Assembly: GCF_030068545.1 (NCBI RefSeq)
Contig: NZ_JASJOR010000039.1
Location: forward strand, 15,916 to 79,915
Length of the DNA stretch: 64,000 nt
Direction: 5' to 3'
DNA from: Xanthocytophaga flava
Lineage (GTDB): Bacteria > Bacteroidota > Bacteroidia > Cytophagales > 172606-1
Made by a program: the position numbers and the translations under genes
Shown here: positions 8,153 to 16,857 of the stretch, piece by piece
Layout of the letters: every line of letters starts with the position of its first letter
Position numbering within the stretch: position 1 is the stretch's first letter
Notes under the pieces: generated by a model
Databases searched by the model: none
What the model was told of the DNA's origin: nothing
What the model saw: the letters and a program-made list of their open reading frames with translations, nothing else

Positions 8153-9052
8153 ATGATTCAACAGCAGACCTTACAGGATTACCCGTTTCAGTATCTTTCG
8201 TCATCCGCTAATCAGTCCAAAGATATCTTTGCTGCCTACTCCATTGAGGACTTTTCCAGAGAAACAGCACAGGTTTCTTCTATCTATTGCCGCAGAGACT
8301 TTTATAAAATTACTCTCATCAGTGGAGATGCCACGTATTCATATGGTGACCGACAAGTTATGTTACAAGCAGGGCAGTATGCACTGTTATTCACCAATCG
8401 TGAGATTCCTTATAAATGGGAAATACACAGTGGTACATGTCAAGGATATGGATGTATCTTTACCGATGACTTTTTGCCCTTACATACATATCTGCGTCCA
8501 AGTGACTGGACAGTCTTTGATCCGAATGGACAATCCCTCTTTTACCTGAATACCGAACAGGTAGAACTATTCAGTAACTTATTTAAGAAGATGATCAAAG
8601 AATACTCATCATCATATCTACATAAACAGCAACTAATATTCATTTATTTGCTGGAATGCATTCATGAAGCATTGAGAATGGAACCGTCCATAACCGATAC
8701 TAATTTTTCAGCCGCCAATCGTTTAACAGAATCATTCAGAGAGTTACTTGCTCAACAGTTCCTGGTTATTACATCACATCAAAAATTAAAATACCGGACT
8801 GCTCAGGATTTTGCAGATAAGTTAGCTGTTCATGTCAACTATCTCAACCGGACGTTAAAAGCTGTCACTGGCAAAACAACCACTCAGCTAATAAATGAAC
8901 GCATCATACAGGAAGCACGGGTCTTGCTGCTTCATACAAACCTGCCCATAAATCAGATTGGCTATTGTCTGGGTTTTGAAGAAGCTACGCACTTTACCTA
9001 TTTCTTTCACAAACACACCCAGATGACGCCTTCGTCTCTACGTCAGGTTTGA
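8153..9052 (+). CDS. AraC-family transcriptional regulator
   Basis: This 299-residue protein has an N-terminal cupin-like sensing region (about residues 30-110) and a C-terminal double helix-turn-helix of AraC/XylS type. The first HTH is around YRTAQDFADKLAVHVNYLNRTLK and the second ends with the family signature INQIGYCLGFEEATHFTYFFHKH (shown in part: IGYCLGFEEATHFTYFFHK). It lies 89 bases upstream of a short-chain dehydrogenase on the same strand, a classic regulator-target arrangement. The effector is unknown. Confidence 0.9.
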   Translation: MIQQQTLQDYPFQYLSSSANQSKDIFAAYSIEDFSRETAQVSSIYCRRDFYKITLISGDATYSYGDRQVMLQAGQYALLFTNREIPYKWEIHSGTCQGYGCIFTDDFLPLHTYLRPSDWTVFDPNGQSLFYLNTEQVELFSNLFKKMIKEYSSSYLHKQQLIFIYLLECIHEALRMEPSITDTNFSAANRLTESFRELLAQQFLVITSHQKLKYRTAQDFADKLAVHVNYLNRTLKAVTGKTTTQLINERIIQEARVLLLHTNLPINQIGYCLGFEEATHFTYFFHKHTQMTPSSLRQV

Positions 9053-9083
9053 TTTTCGTCAGTGTTGGTTTGAATGGTGTCAG

Positions 9084-9112
9084 TTGTCTCCGAAGGGCAT
9101 TCTTTACTTTTG
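9084..9112 (+). promoter_or_regulatory. Promoter of the short-chain dehydrogenase gene
   Basis: TTG at 9084-9086, an 18-base spacer and TACTTTTG at 9105-9112 match the Bacteroidota promoter pattern. The ATG of the dehydrogenase gene is 29 bases after the -7 element. The dehydrogenase can therefore be transcribed separately from the AraC gene. Confidence 0.65.
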
Positions 9113-9141
9113 TAAATAATCACAATTAAACTTACAAAAGA

Positions 9142-9987
9142 ATGAGAACATGGTTCATTACTGGTAGTTCAGCAGGATTGGGAAGAACCCTGACTGAGAA
9201 ATTACTCAAACGAGGAGATCGGGTAGCTGCAACATTGCGAAAAACACATGCTCTTGATGATCTTAAAGCGGAGTATGGTGATCGGCTTTGGATAGCCCAA
9301 CTGGACGTAACACATATACCTGCTATACATCAGGTTATGCAGGATGCCTTCAATGCTTTGGATCGAATTGATGTTATCGTAAACAATGCTGGCTATGGAC
9401 TTTTTGGCTCAGTAGAAGAGGCTAGCGATGACCAGATACGAAAGCAGATAGAAACAAATATTATGGGATCTATCCAGATAATTCGGGCAGCACTCCCCTA
9501 TCTCCGTGCTCAGGGGGAAGGACGTATTATACAGCTTTCATCAGCCGGTGGGCAAGCTACTTACCCTAATTATGGGTATTATCATATGACTAAATGGGGT
9601 ATAGAAGGATTTGCAGAAACTGTAGCTAAAGAGATTTCTATATTTAATATCGGTTTGACAATAGTAGAGCCAGGAGCGCTTAGAAATGGATTTGTAAGCA
9701 ACATGGATAGCACGACTCCTATGGAAGTATATGCACAAACGCCAGCAGGAGAAGTACGCCGTCTGATCCAAAACAATGCATTTCCCATTCCAGGCGATCC
9801 GGAAAAGACAGCTCAAGCAATTATTGACTCAGTGGATGTAACTCCAGCGCCATTGCGATTGGCACTAGGCCCAGATGCTTATACAGCGATACGCTCATCT
9901 CTTGTGTCAAGGCTTGACTCTTTAGATGCTCAAAAGGATATAGCCATGTCAACAAAAGTGGACGAATATATCAACACAGAAATGTAA
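9142..9987 (+). CDS. Short-chain dehydrogenase/reductase
   Basis: The 281-residue protein is a classical SDR oxidoreductase. The cofactor motif TGSSAGLG (about residues 7-14) is at the N-terminus, NNAGYG follows at about 80, and the catalytic Ser-Tyr-Lys are in QLSSAGG and YYHMTKWG (YxxxK). The motif and C-terminal region resemble the subgroup often named oxidoreductase/retinol dehydrogenase-like, NAD(P)-dependent. The substrate cannot be inferred. The upstream AraC gene is its likely regulator. Confidence 0.9.
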   Translation: MRTWFITGSSAGLGRTLTEKLLKRGDRVAATLRKTHALDDLKAEYGDRLWIAQLDVTHIPAIHQVMQDAFNALDRIDVIVNNAGYGLFGSVEEASDDQIRKQIETNIMGSIQIIRAALPYLRAQGEGRIIQLSSAGGQATYPNYGYYHMTKWGIEGFAETVAKEISIFNIGLTIVEPGALRNGFVSNMDSTTPMEVYAQTPAGEVRRLIQNNAFPIPGDPEKTAQAIIDSVDVTPAPLRLALGPDAYTAIRSSLVSRLDSLDAQKDIAMSTKVDEYINTEM

Positions 9988-9990
9988 AAG

Positions 9991-10018
9991 AAAAGCCTGG
10001 AATTGCTTCCAGGCTTTT
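9991..10018. terminator. Bidirectional terminator between convergent genes
   Basis: AAAAGCCTGGAA, loop TTGC, TTCCAGGCTTTT. It serves both the SDR gene on the plus strand and the TonB-like gene on the minus strand. Confidence 0.88.
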
Positions 10019-10039
10019 CGCGTATCTTTAATATTACTA

Positions 10040-10558
10040 TTAGTTCAACACAAAGTGAATATACATAGTATAAGGCATATCTACAGGTTCGTCATCCTTT
10101 TTACCAGGATTCCATTTAGGCATTACTGTTAACAACCGAACAGCTTCCTGATCACATCCTGCACCTAGTCCACTAATCACTTTAGGTGTAGTAATAGTGC
10201 CATCTTTTTTTACCATGAACCGGACAAATACATCGCCCTCAACTTTGTCTGTTCTTGCTTCTTCCGGATACTTCATATTCTGAGATAAAAACTCATTCAT
10301 TTTATCCTTGCCACCTGGAAATTCCGGAGGGACAAATCCTTTGACTTTCACATTTCGTAAGGTGTCTTTCTTTACTTCTTTGTACTCAAACGTCAAAGAA
10401 TCCTTTACTGCACTAGCTGTACTTTTTGCCTCACTGGTTTTAGCTTTAACTTTTGTAGCAGTGGTGGTTTTCTTTTGTGTTTTAGTGCTTTTCTGCTGTC
10501 CTATTGCCAGCCCTGCCACCATTAGAAATAAGCCAATCAAATAAAATATCTTCCGCAT
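10040..10558 (-). CDS. TonB C-terminal domain protein (energy-transducer-like)
   Basis: A 172-residue exported protein. Residues 1-20 form a signal peptide ending in LAIGQQ, residues 22-55 are a low-complexity Lys/Thr/Ala stretch, and about 75-172 form a TonB C-terminal domain with FPGGKDKMNEFLSQNMKYPE and VFVRFMVKKDGTITTPKVI. There is no N-terminal transmembrane anchor of canonical TonB type, because the signal appears cleavable. It may be a periplasmic partner of TonB-dependent receptors; no receptor gene is nearby. Confidence 0.85.
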   Translation of the reverse strand: MRKIFYLIGLFLMVAGLAIGQQKSTKTQKKTTTATKVKAKTSEAKSTASAVKDSLTFEYKEVKKDTLRNVKVKGFVPPEFPGGKDKMNEFLSQNMKYPEEARTDKVEGDVFVRFMVKKDGTITTPKVISGLGAGCDQEAVRLLTVMPKWNPGKKDDEPVDMPYTMYIHFVLN

Positions 10559-10737
10559 AATGTACTAAGGATAAGTTACATATCATTTACGAACAAAATT
10601 AAGTCAAGGTTTCTATAACTCCAGCTGAATGTATGATAAATGCTTAAATAACTCTACTCCTCTCTACAAGTTACTGGCTGTCAATATTCAACTTCAACGC
10701 TTATAATAAAAAGCTGATTTGTAAAGATTTATAAAGC

Positions 10738-13700
10738 TTAGTGTTTACTCTCTGATGGATCATCTTCTGATGGTCTCTGAGTCTGCATTTCTGCCAATTT
10801 CTTCTTACCATAAGCAATTTTGGTGATAGTGACATACAAGACCGGCACGAAAAAGATAGCCAGTAAAGTTGCTGACAACATACCACCAAACACAGTCCAT
10901 CCAATGGTACGACGGGCCATTGCCCCTGCACCTGATGAAAACGCCAATGGTAATACTCCCAGAATAAAAGCTAAAGAAGTCATTACAATAGGGCGTAACC
11001 GCAATCGTGCTGCTTCTAAAGTAGCTTTAACAACTTCCATGCCTGCATCTACCCTTTCTTTCGCAAACTCCACAATAAGAATGGCATTTTTGGCAGCCAG
11101 GCCAATCAGGGTAATCAATCCAATCTGTGCATACACATTGTTGGTAAGTTGCGAAGAGAAAGTAAGAGTCAATATAGCGCCAAATGCACCAATAGGTACT
11201 GCCAGCAAGACGGAAAAGGGAACAGACCAGCTTTCATACAAGGCAGTTAAAAACAGGAATACAAACAAGATAGATAAACCAAATATATAAATGGTGCTTG
11301 ATCCTGCAGCGATTTCTTCCCGGCTTAAAGCAGAAAATTCATATCCATATCCAACAGGCAATACTTCGGCAGCTACTTCTCTTAGTGCTTCAATAGCTTG
11401 TCCACTACTAAATCCAGGAGCAGATTCACCATTGATTTCCGCAGACCGGAACAAGTTAAAATGGGAAATGAGAGGTGCACTTTCTACAACTTTATAGGAG
11501 GTCAATGTACTTAGTGGCACCATCTCTCCACTCTGGCTACGCACATAATATCTTCCTAACTCTTCGATGGTACCTCTGTATGATGTATCTGCCTGTGCGA
11601 CTACCCGGAAGTTACGCCCATATAATGTAAAGTCGTTGACATAGGCACTTCCCATAAACGTTTGCATAGTGCTAAATACATCTGAAACTGCGACTCCCAA
11701 CTTTTTACATTTTTCCCGATCTACAGTTACCTGATAACCAGGTGTACGGGCAGTGAAGAAAGTAAATGCTCGACTGATTTCCGGACGCTGATTTGCTTTT
11801 GCCAGAAACTGCTGCAGCACTCGTTCAAACTCTTTGATATCCTGTGTAGCTTGTCGTTGCTCTAATACAAAAGTAAAACCAGCGGTCTGCCCTAACCCAG
11901 GGATAGGAGGTGGTGGAATTACAACAATGTTTGCCTCCTGAATAGCCGCAAATTTCTTCCGTAACGTACCAATTAAAGCACCTGCCTGTAATGAGTCGGC
12001 TTTTCGATCGGCCCAAGGCTTCAGCTGGCAAAACACAGTACCACTACTGGATTTAGATGAGAAGTTTACTACGTTCAATCCACCCAGACCAGCAAAGTGA
12101 GCAATGCCTTCTGTCTCTTTCAAGATTCCCATCATCTGTTTCAATATAGCCACCGTGCGGGCAGAAGAGGAAGCATCAGGTAATTCAAACGTAATAATAA
12201 TCCTTCCTTCGTCTTCTACAGGAATAAAACCTGTTGGCTTATTCACAAATAAAACTCCTGTACCCACAAACAGACATAGTAACAAGATAAGTGCATAGCG
12301 TCCATACTGAATGGTTTTCTGTACACCTTGCCCATATCGATTGGTAGTACGTCCAAACCATTGGTTAAACTTATAGAAGAACTTATTTAACCCACGAGAG
12401 TTTTGATCTAACTTCATAGGTTTTAGGAATAATGAACAAAGGGCAGGTGTTAGTGATAATGCGACAAATGCAGAAATCAATACAGAGACAGCAATAGTTA
12501 TCGCAAACTGCTGATACAATCGGCCTACGATGCCCGGTATAAATCCAACAGGTACAAACACAGCGGCCAGAATCAATGCAATGGCAATAACAGGAGCTGA
12601 AATATCTTTCATGGCCTTTACAGTAGCCTCTTTGGGTGAAAGTCCCTCCTCATCGATATAGTGTTGCACAGCCTCTACCACCACAATGGCGTCATCCACC
12701 ACAATACCAATCGCCAGCACCAAACCAAATAGGGTTAGTGTATTGATTGTAAATCCCAATGGAATAAACATGGCAAATGTAGCTACAATAGATACTGGAA
12801 TAGCTAATATAGGAATCAAGGTTGCTCGCCAGCTTTGCAGGAACAGAAATACCACAATTACCACCAGAATCAATGCTTCTACCAGTGTATGTACTACTTC
12901 GTCAATTGAAACTTCTACCACAGACACTGCTTCAAAAGGCACTACATAATCTACATCAGCAGGAAAAGATTTCTTTAATTCTTCCATAGCTGCGTATACA
13001 CCCTTGGCGGTCTCCAATGAGTTACTTCCCGGAGCCTGATATACCAGTAGGTAAGAAGCAGGACGACCATCTACAAATGAGTTGCTGGCATAGTTAAATT
13101 TTCCCAGTTGTACACGTGCAATATCTTTCAGATAAACCAAAGCTCCTCTCTGAGGATCACTCTTTACAATAATCTTCTCAAACTCCTCAGACCGAGCCAG
13201 ACGTCCATTCACATAAATAGTATATTCAAAAGCTTGTGTATTTTTCTGAGGTGGCACACCCACTGATCCGGCTGCTACCTGTACGTTTTGCTCTCTCAAC
13301 GCATTAAGTACATCGGTAGCTGTCATATTTACCTGAGCCAGCTTGTCTGGCTGCAGCCAGATACGCATACTGAAATCATCAGCTCGTGTAAAGATATCTC
13401 CTACCCCTTTTACCCGTAACAAGGCATCTTTTATATAAATATTGGTATAATTATCTGTAAATGGCACATTATGGCTCCCTTTGGGAGAATATAATGCAAC
13501 CAGCATCAAAATACTTGGATTCCGTTTCCGAACAGTCAAACCTAACCGACGTACTTCATCTGGTAATTGAGGCGTCGCTACACTCACACGGTTCTGTATA
13601 TCCAGAGTAGCGATATCTATATTGGTACCCACTTCAAAGGTAACGTTCATCGTCATCCTTCCGTCACTGGTACTGTTGGTAGACAGATAAGCCATACCTG

Positions 13701-13920
13701 GCGAACCATTCACCTGAGATTCGATAGGTGTAGCCACAGTTTGTTCAACAGTTTGAGCATCGGCCCCTGTAAATGTACCCGTTACCTGTACTACAGGTGG
13801 AGTAATTTCCGGATACTGGCTCACTGGCAAATTGATCAAAGCCAGTATCCCAACCAATAAAAGAACAATAGAAGCAACTATAGCTGTTTGGGGGCGTCTT
13901 ATAAATACATCAGCAATCAT
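10738..13920 (-). CDS. RND efflux pump permease, HAE1 (AcrB-like) type
   Basis: This 1060-residue inner-membrane proton antiporter exports hydrophobic or amphiphilic compounds. It starts MIADVFIRRPQTAIVAS and has the two-fold repeat of six transmembrane segments each with large periplasmic loops. Proton-relay residues are visible in TM4 (AIGIVVDDAIVVVEAVQ, the Asp pair) and TM10 (LIGLAAKNAILIVEFAKE, the Lys). The PxxxQYPEITPP start is typical of HAE1 pumps for organic compounds, not heavy metals. It is the last gene of a TolC-adaptor-permease operon, 121 bases after the adaptor. Confidence 0.96.
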   Translation of the reverse strand: MIADVFIRRPQTAIVASIVLLLVGILALINLPVSQYPEITPPVVQVTGTFTGADAQTVEQTVATPIESQVNGSPGMAYLSTNSTSDGRMTMNVTFEVGTNIDIATLDIQNRVSVATPQLPDEVRRLGLTVRKRNPSILMLVALYSPKGSHNVPFTDNYTNIYIKDALLRVKGVGDIFTRADDFSMRIWLQPDKLAQVNMTATDVLNALREQNVQVAAGSVGVPPQKNTQAFEYTIYVNGRLARSEEFEKIIVKSDPQRGALVYLKDIARVQLGKFNYASNSFVDGRPASYLLVYQAPGSNSLETAKGVYAAMEELKKSFPADVDYVVPFEAVSVVEVSIDEVVHTLVEALILVVIVVFLFLQSWRATLIPILAIPVSIVATFAMFIPLGFTINTLTLFGLVLAIGIVVDDAIVVVEAVQHYIDEEGLSPKEATVKAMKDISAPVIAIALILAAVFVPVGFIPGIVGRLYQQFAITIAVSVLISAFVALSLTPALCSLFLKPMKLDQNSRGLNKFFYKFNQWFGRTTNRYGQGVQKTIQYGRYALILLLCLFVGTGVLFVNKPTGFIPVEDEGRIIITFELPDASSSARTVAILKQMMGILKETEGIAHFAGLGGLNVVNFSSKSSSGTVFCQLKPWADRKADSLQAGALIGTLRKKFAAIQEANIVVIPPPPIPGLGQTAGFTFVLEQRQATQDIKEFERVLQQFLAKANQRPEISRAFTFFTARTPGYQVTVDREKCKKLGVAVSDVFSTMQTFMGSAYVNDFTLYGRNFRVVAQADTSYRGTIEELGRYYVRSQSGEMVPLSTLTSYKVVESAPLISHFNLFRSAEINGESAPGFSSGQAIEALREVAAEVLPVGYGYEFSALSREEIAAGSSTIYIFGLSILFVFLFLTALYESWSVPFSVLLAVPIGAFGAILTLTFSSQLTNNVYAQIGLITLIGLAAKNAILIVEFAKERVDAGMEVVKATLEAARLRLRPIVMTSLAFILGVLPLAFSSGAGAMARRTIGWTVFGGMLSATLLAIFFVPVLYVTITKIAYGKKKLAEMQTQRPSEDDPSESKH

Positions 13921-14041
13921 ATAAATCGTGACTTAGGCGTTAATGTTTGTCCATAAAATCTTCTTTCTACTTTATCAGCAGAACAAAAGAGGCTAAAAAA
14001 TGAAAGGATACCCTTTGAAAGAAGTATCCTGAATATATATC

Positions 14042-15160
14042 TTATCGGGAGGCTGTTTTAGCAGGCTGCGTCTGGACAGGGGCCTCATTTTTAAGTTTCT
14101 GAATTCCTTCCACAGCTATCTGTTCTCCTGCATTCAATCCGGTGGTAATAATTGTCTGATCCTGTAATACCGCCCCCAAAGAGACCTTACGTTGCTCAGC
14201 CTTATTATCTTTGATCACATAGACAAAATATTCACCCATCTGCTCTATAACCGATTTAGAAGGAACCAGCAGTTGGCGTTTACCCGACTTATTGAGAACC
14301 TGAACAGTTGAACTCATTCCCGTTTTCAACAGGTGTTCAGTATTCGGAAACTGTAAACGGATTCGAATAGTCCCTGTTTGTGGATTAACGGCTCTGTCTA
14401 TAACCGACAACTGTCCAGGTGTATCATATTTTATACCTCCAGGCAATATCAACCGGAATGTAGAATCACTTGTCGTCTTTTGTTTAGGCAGGTTATAAAA
14501 ACGCACCATTGTCTTCTCATCTACTTCAAAGTCAACGGCCATTGGATTATCAGAGGATATTGTATTCAATAATGTTTGTCCCTGATTCACCAATGCTCCC
14601 ATCTTTACCTGAGAAATTCCAATGGTACCTGTAAATGGAGCAAGAATAACAGAATAGGAAAGATTAGTACGGGCAGTGGTCAGATTAGCTTGTGCAGACG
14701 TTACCTGTAATTGTGCATTTCGTAAATCAGTTTCGGCATTTTCAGCAATCTGACGTGCTACAGCATCCTGTTTTAGTAAGCGATTATAACGATCTGCATC
14801 ACGCTGAGCTTTTTCTACATTGGCTTCGGTAATCCGCAGGTTGGCTAATGCCTGATCATAGGCAGCCTGATAACGGATACGGTCAATTTCATAGAGTTTC
14901 TGTCCTTTCTTTACAGTCTCTCCCTCTTTAAAAAAGATACCTGTTACATACCCATTTACCTGTGCTAGTAAAGTTACCTCATTAAGCGCGACAATTGTGC
15001 CTGGAAAATTATCATAGTAGACTGGATCTCCTTCCTGTACAACCTGAACAGTTACAGTTATGGCAGCATCTGGCTTAGCTCCCTCTGTAGCTGCTTTTTT
15101 TCCACATGAGGTGAATCCTATTAAAAATATACTAAAAAAAAGAATGGATAAACGTTTCAT
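14042..15160 (-). CDS. RND efflux periplasmic adaptor subunit (lipoprotein)
   Basis: The 372-residue protein is a membrane fusion protein linking permease and outer-membrane channel. Residues 1-19 form a lipoprotein signal with the lipobox FTSC. The lipoyl-like part is split around a coiled coil of about residues 95-165 (YDQALANLRITEANVEKAQ), and beta-barrel and membrane-proximal domains follow. SVILAPFTGTIG is the typical sequence after the hairpin. It lies 39 bases after the TolC gene in the same direction. Confidence 0.95.
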   Translation of the reverse strand: MKRLSILFFSIFLIGFTSCGKKAATEGAKPDAAITVTVQVVQEGDPVYYDNFPGTIVALNEVTLLAQVNGYVTGIFFKEGETVKKGQKLYEIDRIRYQAAYDQALANLRITEANVEKAQRDADRYNRLLKQDAVARQIAENAETDLRNAQLQVTSAQANLTTARTNLSYSVILAPFTGTIGISQVKMGALVNQGQTLLNTISSDNPMAVDFEVDEKTMVRFYNLPKQKTTSDSTFRLILPGGIKYDTPGQLSVIDRAVNPQTGTIRIRLQFPNTEHLLKTGMSSTVQVLNKSGKRQLLVPSKSVIEQMGEYFVYVIKDNKAEQRKVSLGAVLQDQTIITTGLNAGEQIAVEGIQKLKNEAPVQTQPAKTASR

Positions 15161-15199
15161 GAATAGTAGATAGATTTTGAATCATGTAACAGATAGTAT

Positions 15200-16540
15200 T
15201 TATTCGTTGTATGGGACAGTACCCATAGCACGTAAAAGATCGTATTTGCTGGAGATGACCCGCAACAACGCATTTCTGGCGTCTAACTGTGCACTACGTA
15301 GGTCTGTTTCTGCCACAATAACCTCGAGATATTGTTTTATTCCTTCCTTATACTGAAGATTAACAGTATTGTACACATCCCGCGCAATCTCTTCATTTTC
15401 TTCAAGCACCTTCCAATCACTTACTGCACTTTTATAATTGGCTAGGGCTAATCTATACTCTGAATTGATTTGATTTTTTAAACCTTTCTGCTGCCAGTCA
15501 AAACTGCGGATCTGCAATTCAGCCTTTTGTACATTACGAAGCCGTTTAAAACCCTGAAATAAGGGAACAGAAAGTCGAAGCCCATAATAAGTGTATGGAT
15601 AGGACCTATTGTATAAATCAGATATATTATCATTAAGATATAGAAAATCATGCGTAAATATGGCTGACAGAGTAGGTAAGAAGGCCCAGCGGTAATAAGA
15701 TAGATTGGTCTCCTGTAGCTTAAGAGCAGTTTGTAATTGTTGGTATTCAATCCGGTTTACAGGTTCCAATGTTTGAAGTGTATCAACAATGGCAGCTTGC
15801 CGTAAACTAGCTGTATCAAATGCTACCACCAAATCATTTTCAGCAGGGTATCCGATGGTTTGTTTTAATACAGCTGTCTTATAAATAATACTTTCCTGGG
15901 CAGCTTTCTTTTGTGAACGAGCACTGTTTAAAGCAATAGTAGCTCTTTTATAGTCTATCTTATCTGTGATACCGCTTTCATATTGGTTATAGGTATCTCT
16001 CAGGTTTCTTTCCAAGCGCAGGATATCCTCATCCAGGATAGAAAGTTGGTCCATAGTAATAAACAGATCGAAGAATGCCTTACTCACATTAACTACGACA
16101 TCTATTTTGGATGCACTAACATTCTGAGAAGCCTGTTGACGAAGCACAGGTGCAGTCCGGGCAGCTAATCTTAGATTATTGTTAAAGATGGTTTGTGTAG
16201 CAGAAAAGATAAGATTGGAATTATTTTTTAGACCAAATTGTACTGCCCGCCTTTGGCCAGTAGCTGCATCGGGAATAATATTCGTTTGCAGCTTAATATA
16301 ATGGGTAATGTCATAATTGAAGTTTATTTGTGGATACCAGTCTGCCAGATTAATCTGTACATCTCTTTGGGTGATTTGTTCTGCTATTTTTTGTTGCTGA
16401 AGAGTTGGTTCATTCTGCAGTGCATACTTAATACATTCATCTAACGTCATATTTTGGTTATTCGATTGTGAATAACCCAGATCAGGTAGTAAATAAAAAG
16501 AGCATAATAGAATCCAACCAGATACTAAAAATCTTTTCAT
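15200..16540 (-). CDS. TolC-family outer membrane efflux channel
   Basis: A 446-residue outer-membrane factor. A signal peptide (residues 1-25, ending GYSQ) is followed by two repeated helical-hairpin OEP domains, with the first beginning MTLDECIKYALQNEPTLQQ and the second around YRLALANYKSAVSDWKVLEE. LEVIVAETDLRSAQLDARNA near the end is characteristic. It is the first gene of the operon, read first from a promoter near 16.68 kb. Confidence 0.95.
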   Translation of the reverse strand: MKRFLVSGWILLCSFYLLPDLGYSQSNNQNMTLDECIKYALQNEPTLQQQKIAEQITQRDVQINLADWYPQINFNYDITHYIKLQTNIIPDAATGQRRAVQFGLKNNSNLIFSATQTIFNNNLRLAARTAPVLRQQASQNVSASKIDVVVNVSKAFFDLFITMDQLSILDEDILRLERNLRDTYNQYESGITDKIDYKRATIALNSARSQKKAAQESIIYKTAVLKQTIGYPAENDLVVAFDTASLRQAAIVDTLQTLEPVNRIEYQQLQTALKLQETNLSYYRWAFLPTLSAIFTHDFLYLNDNISDLYNRSYPYTYYGLRLSVPLFQGFKRLRNVQKAELQIRSFDWQQKGLKNQINSEYRLALANYKSAVSDWKVLEENEEIARDVYNTVNLQYKEGIKQYLEVIVAETDLRSAQLDARNALLRVISSKYDLLRAMGTVPYNE

Positions 16541-16682
16541 AAATCGATAATAAGTGGAGAGAATATGAATAAAGCTATATCTGTATGATTTACGCCAACA
16601 ATCTTTCTTACAAAAAAGTGCAATTAGTGTTGGACTTATGGTAACCTTTTCTGTTCCGAGGATAAAAAGAATAATAATCTAT

Positions 16683-16690
16683 CAAAAATA
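16683..16690 (-). promoter_or_regulatory. -7 element (TATTTTTG) of the first RND operon
   Basis: On the minus strand TATTTTTG matches TAnnTTTG. It is about 143 bases upstream of the TolC start and lies immediately downstream of the dyad at 16697-16728. Confidence 0.5.
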
Positions 16691-16696
16691 AATACT

Positions 16697-16728
16697 AGTT
16701 TAATAAAATTCGATAGTTTTACTAAACT
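16697..16728. promoter_or_regulatory. Operator-like dyad upstream of the first RND operon
   Basis: AGTTTAATAAAA and TTTTACTAAACT are inverted repeats matching in 11 of 12 positions around an 8-base centre. The dyad covers the -33 region of the putative promoter, as expected for a repressor site of TetR/MarR type. No regulator gene is adjacent. Confidence 0.5.
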
Positions 16729-16804
16729 CATTTTCAGCAAATTAATCATCTTCTATAAGACCACAATACATTTTCACTTATTTGTAAATTTTTATATCTT
16801 TAAC

Positions 16805-16837
16805 AAAAAAACCTGTCCATTAGAGACAGGTTTTTTT
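16805..16837 (-). terminator. Terminator after the HtrA gene
   Basis: A-run, ACCTGTC, 7-base loop, GACAGGT, T-run. It lies 21 bases after the stop of the protease gene read on the minus strand, and is symmetrical enough to act both ways. Confidence 0.85.
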
Positions 16838-16857
16838 GTTATCTTCTTATTACTTAT

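Larger units (their letters stand above)
16541..16804 (-). other. Upstream region of the first RND operon
   Basis: A stretch of about 260 bases between the TolC start and the terminator of the HtrA gene. It contains a -7 element and a dyad (listed separately) and a leader of about 140 bases with no evident open frame. Confidence 0.6.

Noticed and set aside
10820..12949. Plus-strand open frames opposite the RND permease
   Set aside because: They are antisense shadows of a strongly conserved gene, with compositions expected from its complementary strand.
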